A stretch of 64,000 nt of DNA from Phylloscopus collybita (lineage: Eukaryota; Chordata; Aves; Passeriformes; Phylloscopidae), in contig JAJNNQ010000008.1 in assembly GCA_027886175.1 (NCBI GenBank), positions 7,691,001 through 7,755,000 of the forward strand, in the 5' to 3' direction. Shown here one piece after another: positions 25,401 through 36,854 of this stretch (position 1 is its first letter; each line of letters starts with the position of its first letter). The notes under the pieces are model-generated. The model worked only from the letters and a program-made list of their open reading frames with translations, was not told where the DNA came from and ran no database searches. The position numbers and the translations under genes are program-made.

Positions 25401-26424
25401 AAATTTTGATCATTATCCAAATGGTCAAACAGTAGGTTCAATGGAAACGTCCCTAAAATGAACACTACTTTGGAGGAAAGATGCTATTTTGTTCCATTTC
25501 TTTTGTATTTGTTGTTCATGGTGTGGTTTCTAGAGAGACCCACGCATTGGGGAAGGAATATTATCCAGGGTTTAGTGGTTAGGAGCTACAGACATAGAAA
25601 ATAAGCTGATTCAATAACCTGTCACCTTCTGCTGAGTAAGTTTATGGCAATGTGATTGCACAGGGCCTGAGTGGATGCAGAACAGCCCATCCCAAAGCCT
25701 TTTTCTGCTAGGCCATAGTAGTGGCTGCAGGGGTGGGCATGTATTTTGGGTTAGTTACTAGGTAGTGTACCTCTGATAACTTTGGATGCTGTCACTGCTT
25801 AAATTTGTGACTGTGTTTCTTGTGAATCTGTCAATGTGATATACATAGAATCAGGATTTGTTAATATATGTATATGTGTATTAATGTCAGTGAAATATGC
25901 ATACACACACTTATGATGTCTGTTATATGCCTTAGTGTTTAATTAATAGCAGAAAGAATAGATAATTTTACCTAATGCAAAAAAGAAAAAAAATGTAGTG
26001 CTCAAAATGTGAAGGTCTTCCTAGGATGATAAATTACCTTAAGGCAGATAAAATCAAGAGGAAAAATAAAATCACATGTGAAGGGAAAAAGATTTTGGGA
26101 AATCAATAGGCAACAACATTTAGAGGAGTAAGAGGAATGTGAAAAACCTCCTATTTGCATTGTATAGTATGACATTGTCCTATTTTATGCTGTTTTTTCT
26201 CTGCAAATCAAATGGTATCCAGAATCATGGCATGATATAGTTGAATCAACTCTCATCAATTTTGTTTAAGGACTACAACACAGGACATCTGTAATATAGG
26301 ACTGTTCATATTTCTTGTGGTTCTGATACTATTAAAGCTACTTAAGTGTCATGACATGTTTATTTATGAGATCATCAAAGCCACTTAATAACTTTCTCTT
26401 GGTTACTTGTTTACATCTGTGTAA
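22421..26424. other. intergenic, no gene recognised
   Basis: Unique-looking sequence with short poly(A) near 23300. A GC-richer stretch at 23480-23980 holds overlapping open frames of up to 147 codons on the + strand. I see no domain, signal peptide or convincing splice pair there. A weak CR1-like string (actagatgatctcaggtg) occurs near 24445. Confidence 0.65.
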
Positions 26425-26525
26425 TACAGAGCCAGATTGTGCAGCCCACAGCCACGTCGGTGAGCACTTTCTCATGCAAGTTGTGCCACTGACAGAAGGG
26501 TTTCACAATCTGGCCCATAATGTAT
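26425..26525 (+). mobile_element. fragment of an old sauropsid interspersed repeat (family unnamed)
   Basis: The strings ctcatgcaagttgtgccact and aagggtttcacaatctggcc recall a very old repeat widely seen in bird, turtle and crocodile DNA, with ends of the type ...gggtttgcaggatctggccc (from memory). It is heavily diverged and I do not assign a family. Confidence 0.4.
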
Positions 26526-26589
26526 CAAAATACACGAGGCCAAGATCTTATCACTTACAATCATGTAAATCTGGCTTTAATCCATTTAA

Positions 26590-26695
26590 GCTCCAAGTTA
26601 GGTACCTAGATATAAATCAGTGAAATTTCATTGGCTTCAGTATTTGTTTCAGCAGAGCTGCTCTGATTTACACTGGGAAGATCAGGCCCATTAGA
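26590..26695 (+). mobile_element. second old sauropsid-type repeat fragment
   Basis: gttaggtacctagatataaa begins a segment that continues through cattggcttcagta and ctgatttacactgggaagat to caggccca. The spaced words tagatataaatcag, cattggcttcag and gatttacactgg match the recurrent words of old amniote repeats with palindromic centres (type attgacttcaatgg) and caggccc ends. Identification is from memory. Confidence 0.4.
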
Positions 26696-27669
26696 TTTGC
26701 AATTTAGAAATGCATTTGCTCCACTGGATGTGTAAATGTTGCGATAGCCAAAATTAACATAGCCACAAAGAAAGATTATTTTCCACACTGGCTATTTAAA
26801 ATATCTCTTTGCACAATATAAACAAAAAGAATTATGTCAGAGTTGGAAGCAAGAAGGTTTAAGAGTCGCATATGTCTTAACCTTTACACTGGCTATGAGT
26901 ACATCAGTTCCTACAAGATGAACTGCATTATAAAGTAAATAGATCTGCTTTAAAGAAAGGTCAGGACACATGTTCTGCTAAAATCTAATTTCAGTCTATT
27001 GCCCTATAACCTACTGCTCTCTTGAATACAACAGATATAATAGTAAAGAGCCTGCATTTAATTATCTGTGATATAAAGCCTCCTTATCCTCCTGAGAATA
27101 TTCACAGGGATAATAGAAGGTATTCTCAAAATTCTGTATTTACCTCTGTATTGGGAGTGCACTCTGTTTTAACTGTCTTTCTTGCTTTCTGGAAATGTTA
27201 TTTAAGCACCTCTTATACCCTTAATCCAATTTTATATTACTTTTATGTCCTGAAAGCCTAGATTGTTTTACAGACCCAAGCAAACCCTATTCACAGGTAG
27301 GTTCCTGTGAATGCACTAAGACCAAGCTTTGATCCTCATCCTTATATGCACTAACTGTTTGCAGCTACCTGCAAATTAAGATGAGATACATTAGCATTCA
27401 ACAGCTTAATAACATTAATTTTGCCTGGTAAAAGCCAGAAGAGTTTAAAGTGAAGGATACTTGCCACAGTGTCAGTGTTAGCCTGGTAGAGAAACACCTA
27501 CAGAATATGTAGAGTTAAGTAAAAGAATAATTTAGATGGAGTTAATCATATTATAACTGATATGCCATGCAGTCCTAAATCAGCATGTCATTTGGGAAGG
27601 AGATCAGTGGTAAGTTAGCTTTCATTGGTGATCATTCAAGCACTGGCCCGAAATATTTAAGCAAACTTC

Positions 27670-27689
27670 AAAAAAAAAAAAAAAAAAAA
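27670..27689 (+). repeat. poly(A) run of 20
   Basis: Uninterrupted A20 after aagcaaacttc. No polyadenylation hexamer precedes it. Confidence 0.9.
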
Positions 27690-28256
27690 GAGGAAAAACA
27701 CCTGTCTATGGTTCAGATCTGCATGAGAATGTTTTTTGTCCCGTGAGTGACACTGCAAACAGGTATGTTCAAGTTATATTATGAACTGGTATTAACTGGC
27801 CTAATTAATGAATAGATCAGAGTAATTCCATCAAGATCCAAAAGCAGAGGTTCAGATCTGAACTGCCCAGAGCAATTTTTCTCACCTGGATCCCAGGAAA
27901 GACTGTCCTGGAGACTGCTTTGAAAGTAGATGACCCCCAACAATTACCATTTTAGCAGGGTGTAAGAGGTTGCTAACTTGATTTTTGCAGGTGGTTAAAG
28001 GTCCACTCCCTGTAGTTTGACTCCAGGAAGTGACTGATCTGACCACATTCATAGCACACGCTTCTGCCTCTGTTCCTGCATCCAGCACCACTTCCACTGT
28101 CTCCAGCTGATGGTTGTTTAGTATGTAGATGAATGAAAACATCATATATTTATAAATATAACTCCCTGAAGTCTTTTCCATTGAAGACAGTGATAGTCAT
28201 TTAAGGTAATCTGTCATCATTTGAAACTCATCATTCATGGTGAAGTCCAGGATTTT

Positions 28257-28306
28257 GGAAAAAGAAAGAAAATTACAAAAAGGGAAAGGAAAAGGAAGGA
28301 AAGGAA
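28257..28306 (+). repeat. purine (GA-rich) tract
   Basis: An almost pure purine stretch with aagaaagaaaat, aaagggaaaggaaaagg and aaggaaaggaaac. Confidence 0.8.
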
Positions 28307-31300
28307 ACAGGATGGCTCCTAAAGCTGCCTCAGGAAAATGAATAGCCTGAACTCCTACATCTGTCAGTAGCTTGGGGATTGGCTTAGAAATGCCAATGAA
28401 ATTGTTGCACAAAAAGATGTGACATTCTCTTTGCTTATGAAGTGTCCTACTGTGTTATTGTCTTGTTGGAATGTGCTGCTTTGGTAGAGTTTGTGGCAGA
28501 AGATCCTTGTAAGAAGCACATCACTTTGGGTGTCGTTGCACAGTTGATGCTATGCCCGTGAAGGTCCTCCCTGCTGCCAGCCCCCAGTAGCTGAAGCACA
28601 GGGAAAGTCTGGCAGGCACCAGATGATTAAATCTTTTGCTACAGGCTCAGTGTGCTGATGAGCTTAGTAGCTCTATTTGAATCTTTCAAGGAAAAAAAAC
28701 CCAAACTAATGAAAAGAAAAAAAAATCACAAAATGGGAAATACTTATGTCAGCTGTTTCAGTCTTGCTTCTTCTTGATTTCCCAGCCATGTAGCTCCAAA
28801 AAGGCTTCACACCTGATGAAAAACCATAGCACAAAATGAGTTACTGGGACACTGGCACCTGCATAATTTCTTTATATATTCCTTTATCCTACATCTGTTT
28901 CAGGGCTCCCCGTGGGTCCCACTTTCAGTCTGGGATTGCTCTGACCCCTTTGTGGAGGAAAAGGGCTGAGATGACTCACCTGGGGTGGGGGCAGAAGAGG
29001 GGCTTGGAGTGACCTCCCTCCTGGGTGTGTGGTTGTTGTGTTTGGCAAGTCCATAAAAGTGTTGCAATTTGGTGCAGTTTGGAAGTAGGAAAGATGTGAA
29101 GGCATGTGACTGTGTTGGTGGAGCTGCCTTAATCATAACCAAAGGAGAACAATAAATTCCACCTAGAAGCAAGAAAAATGCTTCTAATTCTCCTTTAGGG
29201 AGAATCTCTATAACTAACTTTCCTATTCCAGTGCAATGAGACCTAGAAGTCTCTGCAGAGACTTCTGGTTTTACTGTTTCAAATTTTCTTGGAAACCTTA
29301 ATACTTCCACACAAGAGAGCTCCTTCTGGGGCATTAAAATACAGATCCCTAGGACTTCCCTTCCATTTCTTGCAAAAATAATGGTAATTACCAAGAATGA
29401 GTAGCAGGTTCAGTGCTTATTAGTCTTACTTTTTAAAAATCTGAAACAAATGTTTTTTTTCTTCCACTGTAACTGATCATTTTAATTTCCCTTCTTTGTC
29501 TGTAATAAAAATTGATGTTAAAGGATGCCTGAGGCAGTGTAATGAGAAAATGAAATTAGTTTTTCAGTTGGCTGGTCAAAAGCATTTTATACATGATAAT
29601 AAACAGTTTATTTTACTCTTTTGCTTATGACATAATAAATGATAAAAACATTTTCCTGAAATAGATATTGCCCACTTTTCTACAGAGAGCTCAAGCTGGG
29701 ATTTTTCCATTCATGGAGTCTCATAACTCTAGGAACTGTCTGCTTTTTTTGATCTACTTCTCTTACCCTTTTTTTGGGCAGTACACAACAGTGCATCCCA
29801 CACTAAGCATGGCCAAAAGCTTAAGGCTTTTTTCTTCGTTCTTGAAAATCTTTCGCAGAAGCGCTGGGTCAATTATGCTGTGTAGCCCAGGAGTAAATCT
29901 ATTGCAAGGCTTTTCTGAGGAGTCTCTCAGAATTTTGTAGGTATCCTTAAAGCTGTGCCCAGCCCTGAATTTGAACCACATGGTGCTGGTTCTTTTGCAA
30001 ACATTGGAGCCCAGAGAGAGCCTGAGCAGGAGCTGGACACAGCCTGGTGGTCCCACTGCATGAGCTGGGCACCTTTCCTTCCCTCTCCTTAAACTGGGGC
30101 AGGGTGGGAAATCGGGGTGTTAATGGTTGGCATAAATTCTTGATTGCCAAGCTATCCAGTTTTCTGAGGTCACATTGAACGTGTTTGCAGATACAGGGAA
30201 AAAGAGGCTTAGTTGTTGTTCAGGGTTCAATGGAAGCCTGTGACCACTCTGAGAGCTGTCCCACTTCAGCTGCCTCCCCCCACATCCATCCTGTGCATGA
30301 ATTGTAAAAGCCTTTTCGTCACAGAGGCTCTTTCTGAAGTGAACATATGAGACTCATTGGTTTGTTTAGATTGGTTTAGATTGATTATAGTGGCTTCTTC
30401 AAAGCAAGAAATCAAAACAGGTGAGTGGTGAGATGAACACATAACATATTGATAAATGTAGTTACATATATGAAATGGGCAAGAAAAAGAGAGAAAAAGC
30501 TGAGTTTCTTGCACATGATTCTTACAGTTCTTGACAGCTCGAACTCCCACATGCTCAAATAGTTCAATACTGGATTAGTGTGATGTCTGCTTGGTGGATC
30601 CTGTGGGGCATAGGCTCAGCAAGAGACACATCATTCAGGATTTTGGGGACAGCTTGTAAACTGTGCAGCAACTCTACCAGCAATCCCACTCAAATCAAAG
30701 TCAAACTTGAAGACAGAACAAGAGGAGGGGGGCAGAAAGAGATGCTTTCTTATTTGTGCTCCCATAATTTATTTTCTAATCTGTGATTAGTCCATTTCTA
30801 CAGGATAGTGCCAAAGAAGTATTTATTTGTAAAAGAATATAAACTTCATAGAGCAAGCTAAAACAGGCCTTATTAGCAAGAAAGAAAAACAGAATGGACC
30901 TGTAAGCGCTGAACTGAAAGCTTGATTATGTATTTATTTTTACTGAAGCCTATGGCAAGGCTGCCATTATGTTTAATAAAGCCAGGGGGCTTCCTACTAA
31001 CATCAGAACCTGATGTTTTCCCTATGCTCAGGAAAAAGAAATTTCTTGCTGAGGTACAGGCACAACTTGTTTGTAAATGGAAAGTGAGTTCCCTTTTGGT
31101 GGAAAAAAAGCTTTATTTTTAAAAAAATATTGAAATTAAAATTTGGAATGTTAACAACTATAACAGTAATGTTAATATTGCAGTTAACATTTATTTATTA
31201 ACTTTTATTATGTGCCAAGGTAGTTTGCACTAGAATAAAAAAGGTTTAACAACAACGATCTTGTTTGCAAATTCCTACTCATAAGCCTTATCCCATTGAT

Positions 31301-33949
31301 ATTGCTAGGAGTCTTCATGAAAGTTGCATTTTTGGTAAGACATGCCATGTCTGTATGATGAGTGAAAATCTTAATATGTGGGTGAAAGTGTATGTTAGAG
31401 CTGACATTTTGGTGCTTATGAATCCTACAAATCAACACAAATCCTAATGCAATACCTAGAAAATTAATATAAAGATTTAAAATAAAGAATGGTTTACTGT
31501 GTTGGAACTCCTCAAATGGTCGCCTGCTTGAGTTCCCAAGGGCAGCTATGCCAAGGATGGAGGTATTTACAGATGTTTTGTGTCTGTCCCCAGAAGTCTC
31601 AGCAGGGAGAGGCATTGCTCACTCTCATGCACTCCCCAGTGAGACCATCAAACCACTCCTCTGTGCCAAGGTTTTCCACAAACTTCTGAAGACTATTGCT
31701 GATCTCCACTCAGTGCTCTCCCCTCTGTCTCACTTCTTTCACGCTAATCAGTGCAAGTTTAATTTTTCTTCTTGAAGTGAGTGGAATTCAATGTTCTTAA
31801 ATCACAATGTAACTGCTGGTACAAATGCAACTACTTGGATGGATTTTTGGTGAGTTTCAGTGGCCTCTGCTGACAATTACAAAACCTGGTTGGAAACATT
31901 AGTTTCAGATATCACAGCTTTTAGAAAGCAGCTCACTAGCTATCCAGGTAGCTGTGTTCCTTTTCATATACGTGAGGAAGGCCAGGAACATGAGAGGAAA
32001 TACTTTACCTTACATGTAAAGTCCCTTTTCTGCTGAATAGGGGGTATTTGAGTGTTCAGTGCATCCCTGCTGTGCACTGTCTGACTACAGCTACACTTTT
32101 CCAGCTCTAAACCCAGACCTGAAAAAGTTTTTCCTTGTTTTGGCTCTAGCACAGACTTAGAGATGGTGAAGGAATATGAAATTTCAAATCCAGCTAATAC
32201 ATTAACACTGATTCCTTAACTCCATCCAACTACAAATGAGTTACCTTCTGTCATTCCAGATACCTTTCCTGAGTGTGATCTAATATTCAAATAGTTGAAT
32301 ATTCACTTGTTGCATGTAGGTACATTCTTCTAAAATAAGGGCCTTGTTAGCCTTGTAAAACCATGGCTCAGGCCTGCTGCTTAGAATAAGTAAAAGGGAA
32401 CTGTGGGAGAGTGATTCAGCTGGAATAGAGAGAGATGGTTAGAGAGGTGTGAGAGATGTGCTGTGTGACTGCTGCATGTCCACATCGTGGTGCAAGGTGG
32501 TTGGCTTGGGCTTTCTGTGCCTTAAAATTAAACTGATAACTGGCTAACTGCTTAAAAAGGCCTGGTTTTTGCAATCAAAGGGTCTCCTTTGCACTGCCTG
32601 GGGACTCTGTTGCTTTGCTTTGGACATTCACTCTTACGTTTCTCAAGATTACACTTATCCAGGAATTTCCTTCAGATAGACAGAAAACACTTTAGCAAAC
32701 ATGATCACCGTGGTAGCAGTAACAAACCTGTAAAGAGATATAATTAAAATGGATTTTTTTTCCTGTGGATATTCTATTTCTTTTTCCTCCAGTGGTGAAA
32801 ATTGAGGGAATTTCTGAAGAAAACATCATTCATGCTTTGTATTCCTAACTTTAAAAAGAACTTAAATTCTAAATCCCTGAAGTTTGTTTTCCTATGCAAG
32901 AAATGCATCTATTTCCTAATTTTCTTGAAAATTAAAAAATTGATAGTCTAGCTAAAATAACTTCTGCCTCTGCTTAGCATTTCATGCCAAATTTTTATAT
33001 TAGATATATTATTCCTCAAACATTTTAATTAATTCAGGTGTTTTTCATAAGTTTTATGACAAGTTGTGTTACAAAGTTCACCTGGCTGCCCCTTCATGGG
33101 GTGTGTGGAAGAGGTCATGGTACTTTCCACACATCTCTGACTTTGAATAATTTTCCAAGGAGGCCAAGGATGAGTAGACTGATTTCCCTTTTACTTTAAA
33201 GCTCAATTACAGAAAATAGAAATCTGGGAGGAAAAAAAAAAAAAACAACATCAAACTTGTTTTGGAGAGGAAGCAGCCACTTTTTGGCACTGAACGTTGC
33301 TTCTCCCGTTCCGGCTCAGCCCCCACTCATGTGTGGTGTCCATATGGATGAGGTTTATGGGAATATATGTTCTTCTAACATATCAAAATATTTACCTTGT
33401 GCATTTCAGTGCAACATCATTAATTTTACTAAGCTCCCATTCTCAGTAAGTGCCAGCTGTCTTTGGGTTTCCAAGGCACTCGGATCTGATAAGTGAGCTC
33501 TTGTGTTAGCACTGCGACGGTCAAAGGTCCGTGTCAGGTCAGGACCTCTGCTCTGTGGGAGAGATAAACTGGTTTAAAACTACCAGAGGAGACAAGTAAA
33601 ACGGAAAAAATGGAATTTATAAAGCTTATGAAATGTCACGAGATGTGCTGCAGTCTTTTGGACAAATGTTGAACGCAGTTAACCTGAAGGAAAAAGGGGG
33701 AGATGAAAGATCACCTGCTACTAGAAAAAGATCTGGTGCTGAGGATGAGTAGGACTTAATGAGATCTTTTTAGCTGGATCAGCAATGATGTTTTGATTTT
33801 TCTTGATATAAACTAGAAAGGTATAATTAGGAACATTTTTTTCCCCTCTACAGATTCAGCTTGTGAGCTTTATTTAGTACAATAAAACGTCCAGAGAAAT
33901 AAACCCATCATATTTAATTTGAGTTCACAGTAGAACATTTGTTAATATT

Positions 33950-34060
33950 TGTCTTTTTTTGGTTAAGTGGGTAAATCACATAGCTATTAAATCTGCAAGA
34001 TATAAATCACATTCAATTAAATGATAGCTAAGGTACTGTGGCAGGCCTGATTAAACTGGT
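33950..34060. promoter_or_regulatory. candidate conserved AT-rich element
   Basis: Non-repetitive AT-rich block with spaced repeats of the word aaatcaca (33973, 34003 region), TCAATTAAATGA and two tagcta words. This resembles many vertebrate developmental conserved elements, but conservation is untested. Confidence 0.2.
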
Positions 34061-35694
34061 GTGTTCGTAAGTTTACATACACAACATCTGTGGAACAACA
34101 TCTCTTATCTGCTGTGAAATAGAAGTTTGAAAAAGAAGTTCAAAAATATCTGCTGAAAAAGAAGTTTGTTGGGAGTCTCAGCCACTCAAATGTTGCTCCC
34201 CCATGTTGGATACAAACCCCAAACCTTTGGACAGTCTGGTCTAAGCAAGTCCTGCAAGTCACCCCACCTACAAAACAAAGCCCCTGTGCATCTTGTATTT
34301 ATTTATGTCAGCTTCTGGCACAGGACACAGCAGGAGACCTGGCCGGAAGGCACTTAGGTGCAGTGATTCTCCCCTTTCCTCTTCAGAAGCCTGTGCCACT
34401 GGGGAGATTCTCACTGGAGTCAGGGAAAAGTTCCTTTGGAACTAGTGCTTGATGCATTCCAGGATTTAGCCCTGGATGTTTGGGGGTGCAGAAGCACAAG
34501 CGCAAGCACTGCTTCATCTCTTCTGTTTCCACAAATATAAAGCACTTGCCATAGAATTTCAAACATCACTTCTAACATCTTTTAAAATCAAATCTTGTGG
34601 TTAAGATTCAATGGAAAGATTCAGGCTGGAACTAGGATTCTTTTCCAACTGTCCAATCTGGCATAATATTAAATGTGTTATAGCAGATTTGGTATTATCT
34701 ATTCTCAAATGCTTTTCCTAAGGTTTCTTGAAGTGAACAAGTGAAGGTATTAGAGAAAGGTGAAATAGTTAAGAAAAATAGAACTAAATTTGGGCTCAAT
34801 TTCATTTCAAATCAGAAATAAATTTATTGTATACATTGCAGTAATACATGTCTATCACCCTTTTCAATTTTGTATTTTAAGACATCTGTGAACACTAGCA
34901 GGAACTGTTCTAGAGCTGTGTAATAAATCATTCTTGCAGAATGAATTTCCATCTACCCCAAAAAATGGATCAAAATAAGATCATTCTTTTTCCTTGTCTC
35001 TTCCTAGTAACATTTTGCATGTTGGATTAGTAGCAGCCTGATTCTGCAAAATCTATACTAAATAAAATCTAAAGAAAATGGTTTTGTTTGAAATTGGAAC
35101 TAGACTCAGTGAAGTCAATAGCTGTTCAATCTTTTGATTGAAAAATTTTCTGAGTTATTTTAAGATGGTGTCATAAACTTGGCAGAATTTGTGTTTGAAT
35201 TAGCACAAAAGATTTTGGTCTTTTCCTCTCCTGTTATTTGCACAGGAATAGAATTGCTGGTAAATGCAGCCTGAGACTTGCATAACTCCCCATTTCTAAG
35301 GCAGATAAGTCTCACAGTTGCAGCCTCTCCCCAGGTACACCACGCATGGATAGCTTTTGTTTCTGCTCTGCCAGCCTTTCCAGCATATACAAAGTAAAAT
35401 TGCATTATCTTGGCACTTCTTATTTTAATTTCTGCATGGCTAGATTGCTTTTCTCCTCCATTTTTGTTAAGAAGGGCTGGAATGGTACAGAGTTTTGCTA
35501 AGCTTTTCCAGGAGATGTTTCTTGCCTATCAAGAAAATTGGGCAAGAGCCCGATTAGACAAGTGTGCACATTTGCCATCTTGCTCTGCTCTTGCAGTGCT
35601 GGCTGCTTTGTCAGGGATAATAACATCAGGGAGATGACCTTGTGAGGTAAACCACACATTTATTCAGTCTCTAAGCACTGCTAGCATGTTGGTT
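34061..35694. other. intergenic, no gene recognised
   Basis: No coding or RNA gene seen. The agtgaagtcaatag string at 35108-35121 may be a scrap of the old sauropsid repeats noted at 26.5 kb. Confidence 0.65.
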
Positions 35695-35790
35695 GAAGTA
35701 TGATCTTTGTCAAGCCCAGAGATGTAATTACCCTGAGAGTTAATGCTAATTGGTTTATTGAGTTTAATTGGATATCATTAAAAATACTGT
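35695..35790. promoter_or_regulatory. candidate homeodomain/TCF-rich element
   Basis: Within 100 bp there are TGATCTTTGTC (TCF/LEF-like ATCTTTG), TGTAATTACC, GTTAATGCTAATTGG and TTTAATTGG. This is a dense cluster of homeodomain-type cores next to the retroelement fossil at 35969. Motif density is the only evidence. Confidence 0.25.
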
Positions 35791-35968
35791 CGTCTTATGC
35801 TGGAACTAAGACAATATTCTCTTAAAGGAAGAATGATGATTCTTACTTCATCGTTCATATATAACCTTGGTTTTACATCATTATTTCACAACAAACTTGG
35901 ATGAGCAAGGTCCACCATTGAGGACATTTTATTTTTAGTTCTGCCTACTACCCTTAACCTTTCCCAAA

Positions 35969-36274
35969 GTTTTGGATGAAGAACTTGCTAAAATGTTTGA
36001 TGATATTGCTAAGGTTAATTACAATTTCAGCTATGGCAAGAGACATGCTATAAATGATTTAAAGAATAATAAAACTATAGAGGTCAAAAGAGCTGACAAA
36101 GGAGGTTTCAGTCATCATAATGAATTGGAATAATTAGACAGTTTTAGTGATGATTATCCAAAATTAACATGTGATCTCACTAAAAAGTTTCAACTGCTCT
36201 TAGATTGGATTAGTGGTAAGCTTTTGGATAAGGGGCGGTTCATAATTAATAAGGTTATTTTTTGTCATTGCTAA
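35969..36274 (+). pseudogene. degenerate Penelope-like element reverse transcriptase fragment
   Basis: Read in one frame from 35969, the sequence gives about 100 residues with a single internal stop (TAA, 36131-36133) before the closing TAA at 36272. The first part ends AINDLKNNKTIEVKRADKGG. After the stop come DYPKLTCDLT and GKLLDKG. Vertebrate Penelope-like elements (Neptune/Poseidon type) have, N-terminal to the RT palm, a block of the form LKxNxxIVIKPADKGG. It is followed by ...QLsDxxxYxKLxxDPT and ...LLxKGxI (from memory). Order, spacing and key residues agree, except that the IKP proline is Arg and some residues are missing just after ADKGG. The later RT motifs and the GIY-YIG endonuclease are not found. 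The piece is dead as a gene. The absence of frameshifts is notable for so old a lineage in birds. Confidence 0.68.
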
Positions 36275-36397
36275 GACTGTAACTCTGTATGGTGCATATT
36301 TTTTAAAGACACAGAAGTTTAAATGGTCCTAGATAAAAACTGAGGTCTAAGTTTGGCTTTGGAAGCAAGAAGTAGAAAAATGACAATATTTGGGCTC

Positions 36398-36423
36398 ATT
36401 TACTAATTAATTAATTAGTAAAT
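36398..36423. repeat. perfect 26-bp palindrome of TAATTA cores
   Basis: The sequence from atttactaatt to aattagtaaat is exactly equal to its own reverse complement and contains overlapping TAATTA sites. It could bind dimeric homeodomain proteins, or it could be an AT-rich slippage product. Confidence 0.85.
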
Positions 36424-36701
36424 TAAGACAACAATTAAAAAGGCATAAACCCCTTTTTTGGGGATCAGAGTAAAAAAAAAGTTCCTCAACTAGCAGGAGA
36501 ATCTTGGCCTTATGGTCAGTTAGATTGTGACTGAGGAACTGAAATTTTGGGGATGTATCCACAAAGCTCAACTTTTTTTTCCCCCTTAGAAATAATTGAA
36601 GCCCCTTTCCCTTCCCCCTGGCCCACACCATTCAGTTTTGTTCTCCTTCTCCACTATTAAAGAGGATTGATCTGGACTTTCTTCTCTTTATTTCCTTTCA
36701 G

Positions 36702-36854
36702 ATGTGATTGGCCTTGACCAGAGTCCTAACCCCCTCTGTTGTGCTGATAATGTGCACCTGGTTGTGATGAGGAGGACATCCGTAGCTTCTCTTCGAATTT
36801 GGCTACATCCCAACATGATTGATGCTGATCCCAGTCACATTTAGCATTTTGCAG
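36702..36854 (+). other. exon-like unit, unknown transcript
   Basis: A strong pyrimidine tract (cttctctttatttcctttca, then AG at 36700-36701) precedes a 153-nt segment. It ends ttttgcag before gtaaaa (36855-36860). One frame stays open for 45 codons and then meets TAG near the end, so a coding internal exon is unlikely; a noncoding RNA exon or chance are the options. The segment is GC-richer than its flanks. Confidence 0.25.

Larger units (their letters stand above)
26696..33940. other. intergenic, no gene recognised
   Basis: AT-rich with poly(A) at 27670-27689, a GA-rich run at 28257-28306 and a short poly(A) at 33231-33243. Open frames reach 164 codons (28900-29394 minus) but show no recognisable domain, and overlapping frames on the other strand are of similar size. 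At 32215-32245 an aactccatccaactacaaat string may be another old repeat remnant. Confidence 0.65.

Noticed and set aside
28900..29394. 164-codon minus-strand open frame
   Set aside because: No domain, mixed low-complexity composition, and a similar shadow frame beside it.
32215..32245. aactccatccaactacaaat string, possible old repeat centre
   Set aside because: Only the central word fits; the flanking words needed for the call are missing.
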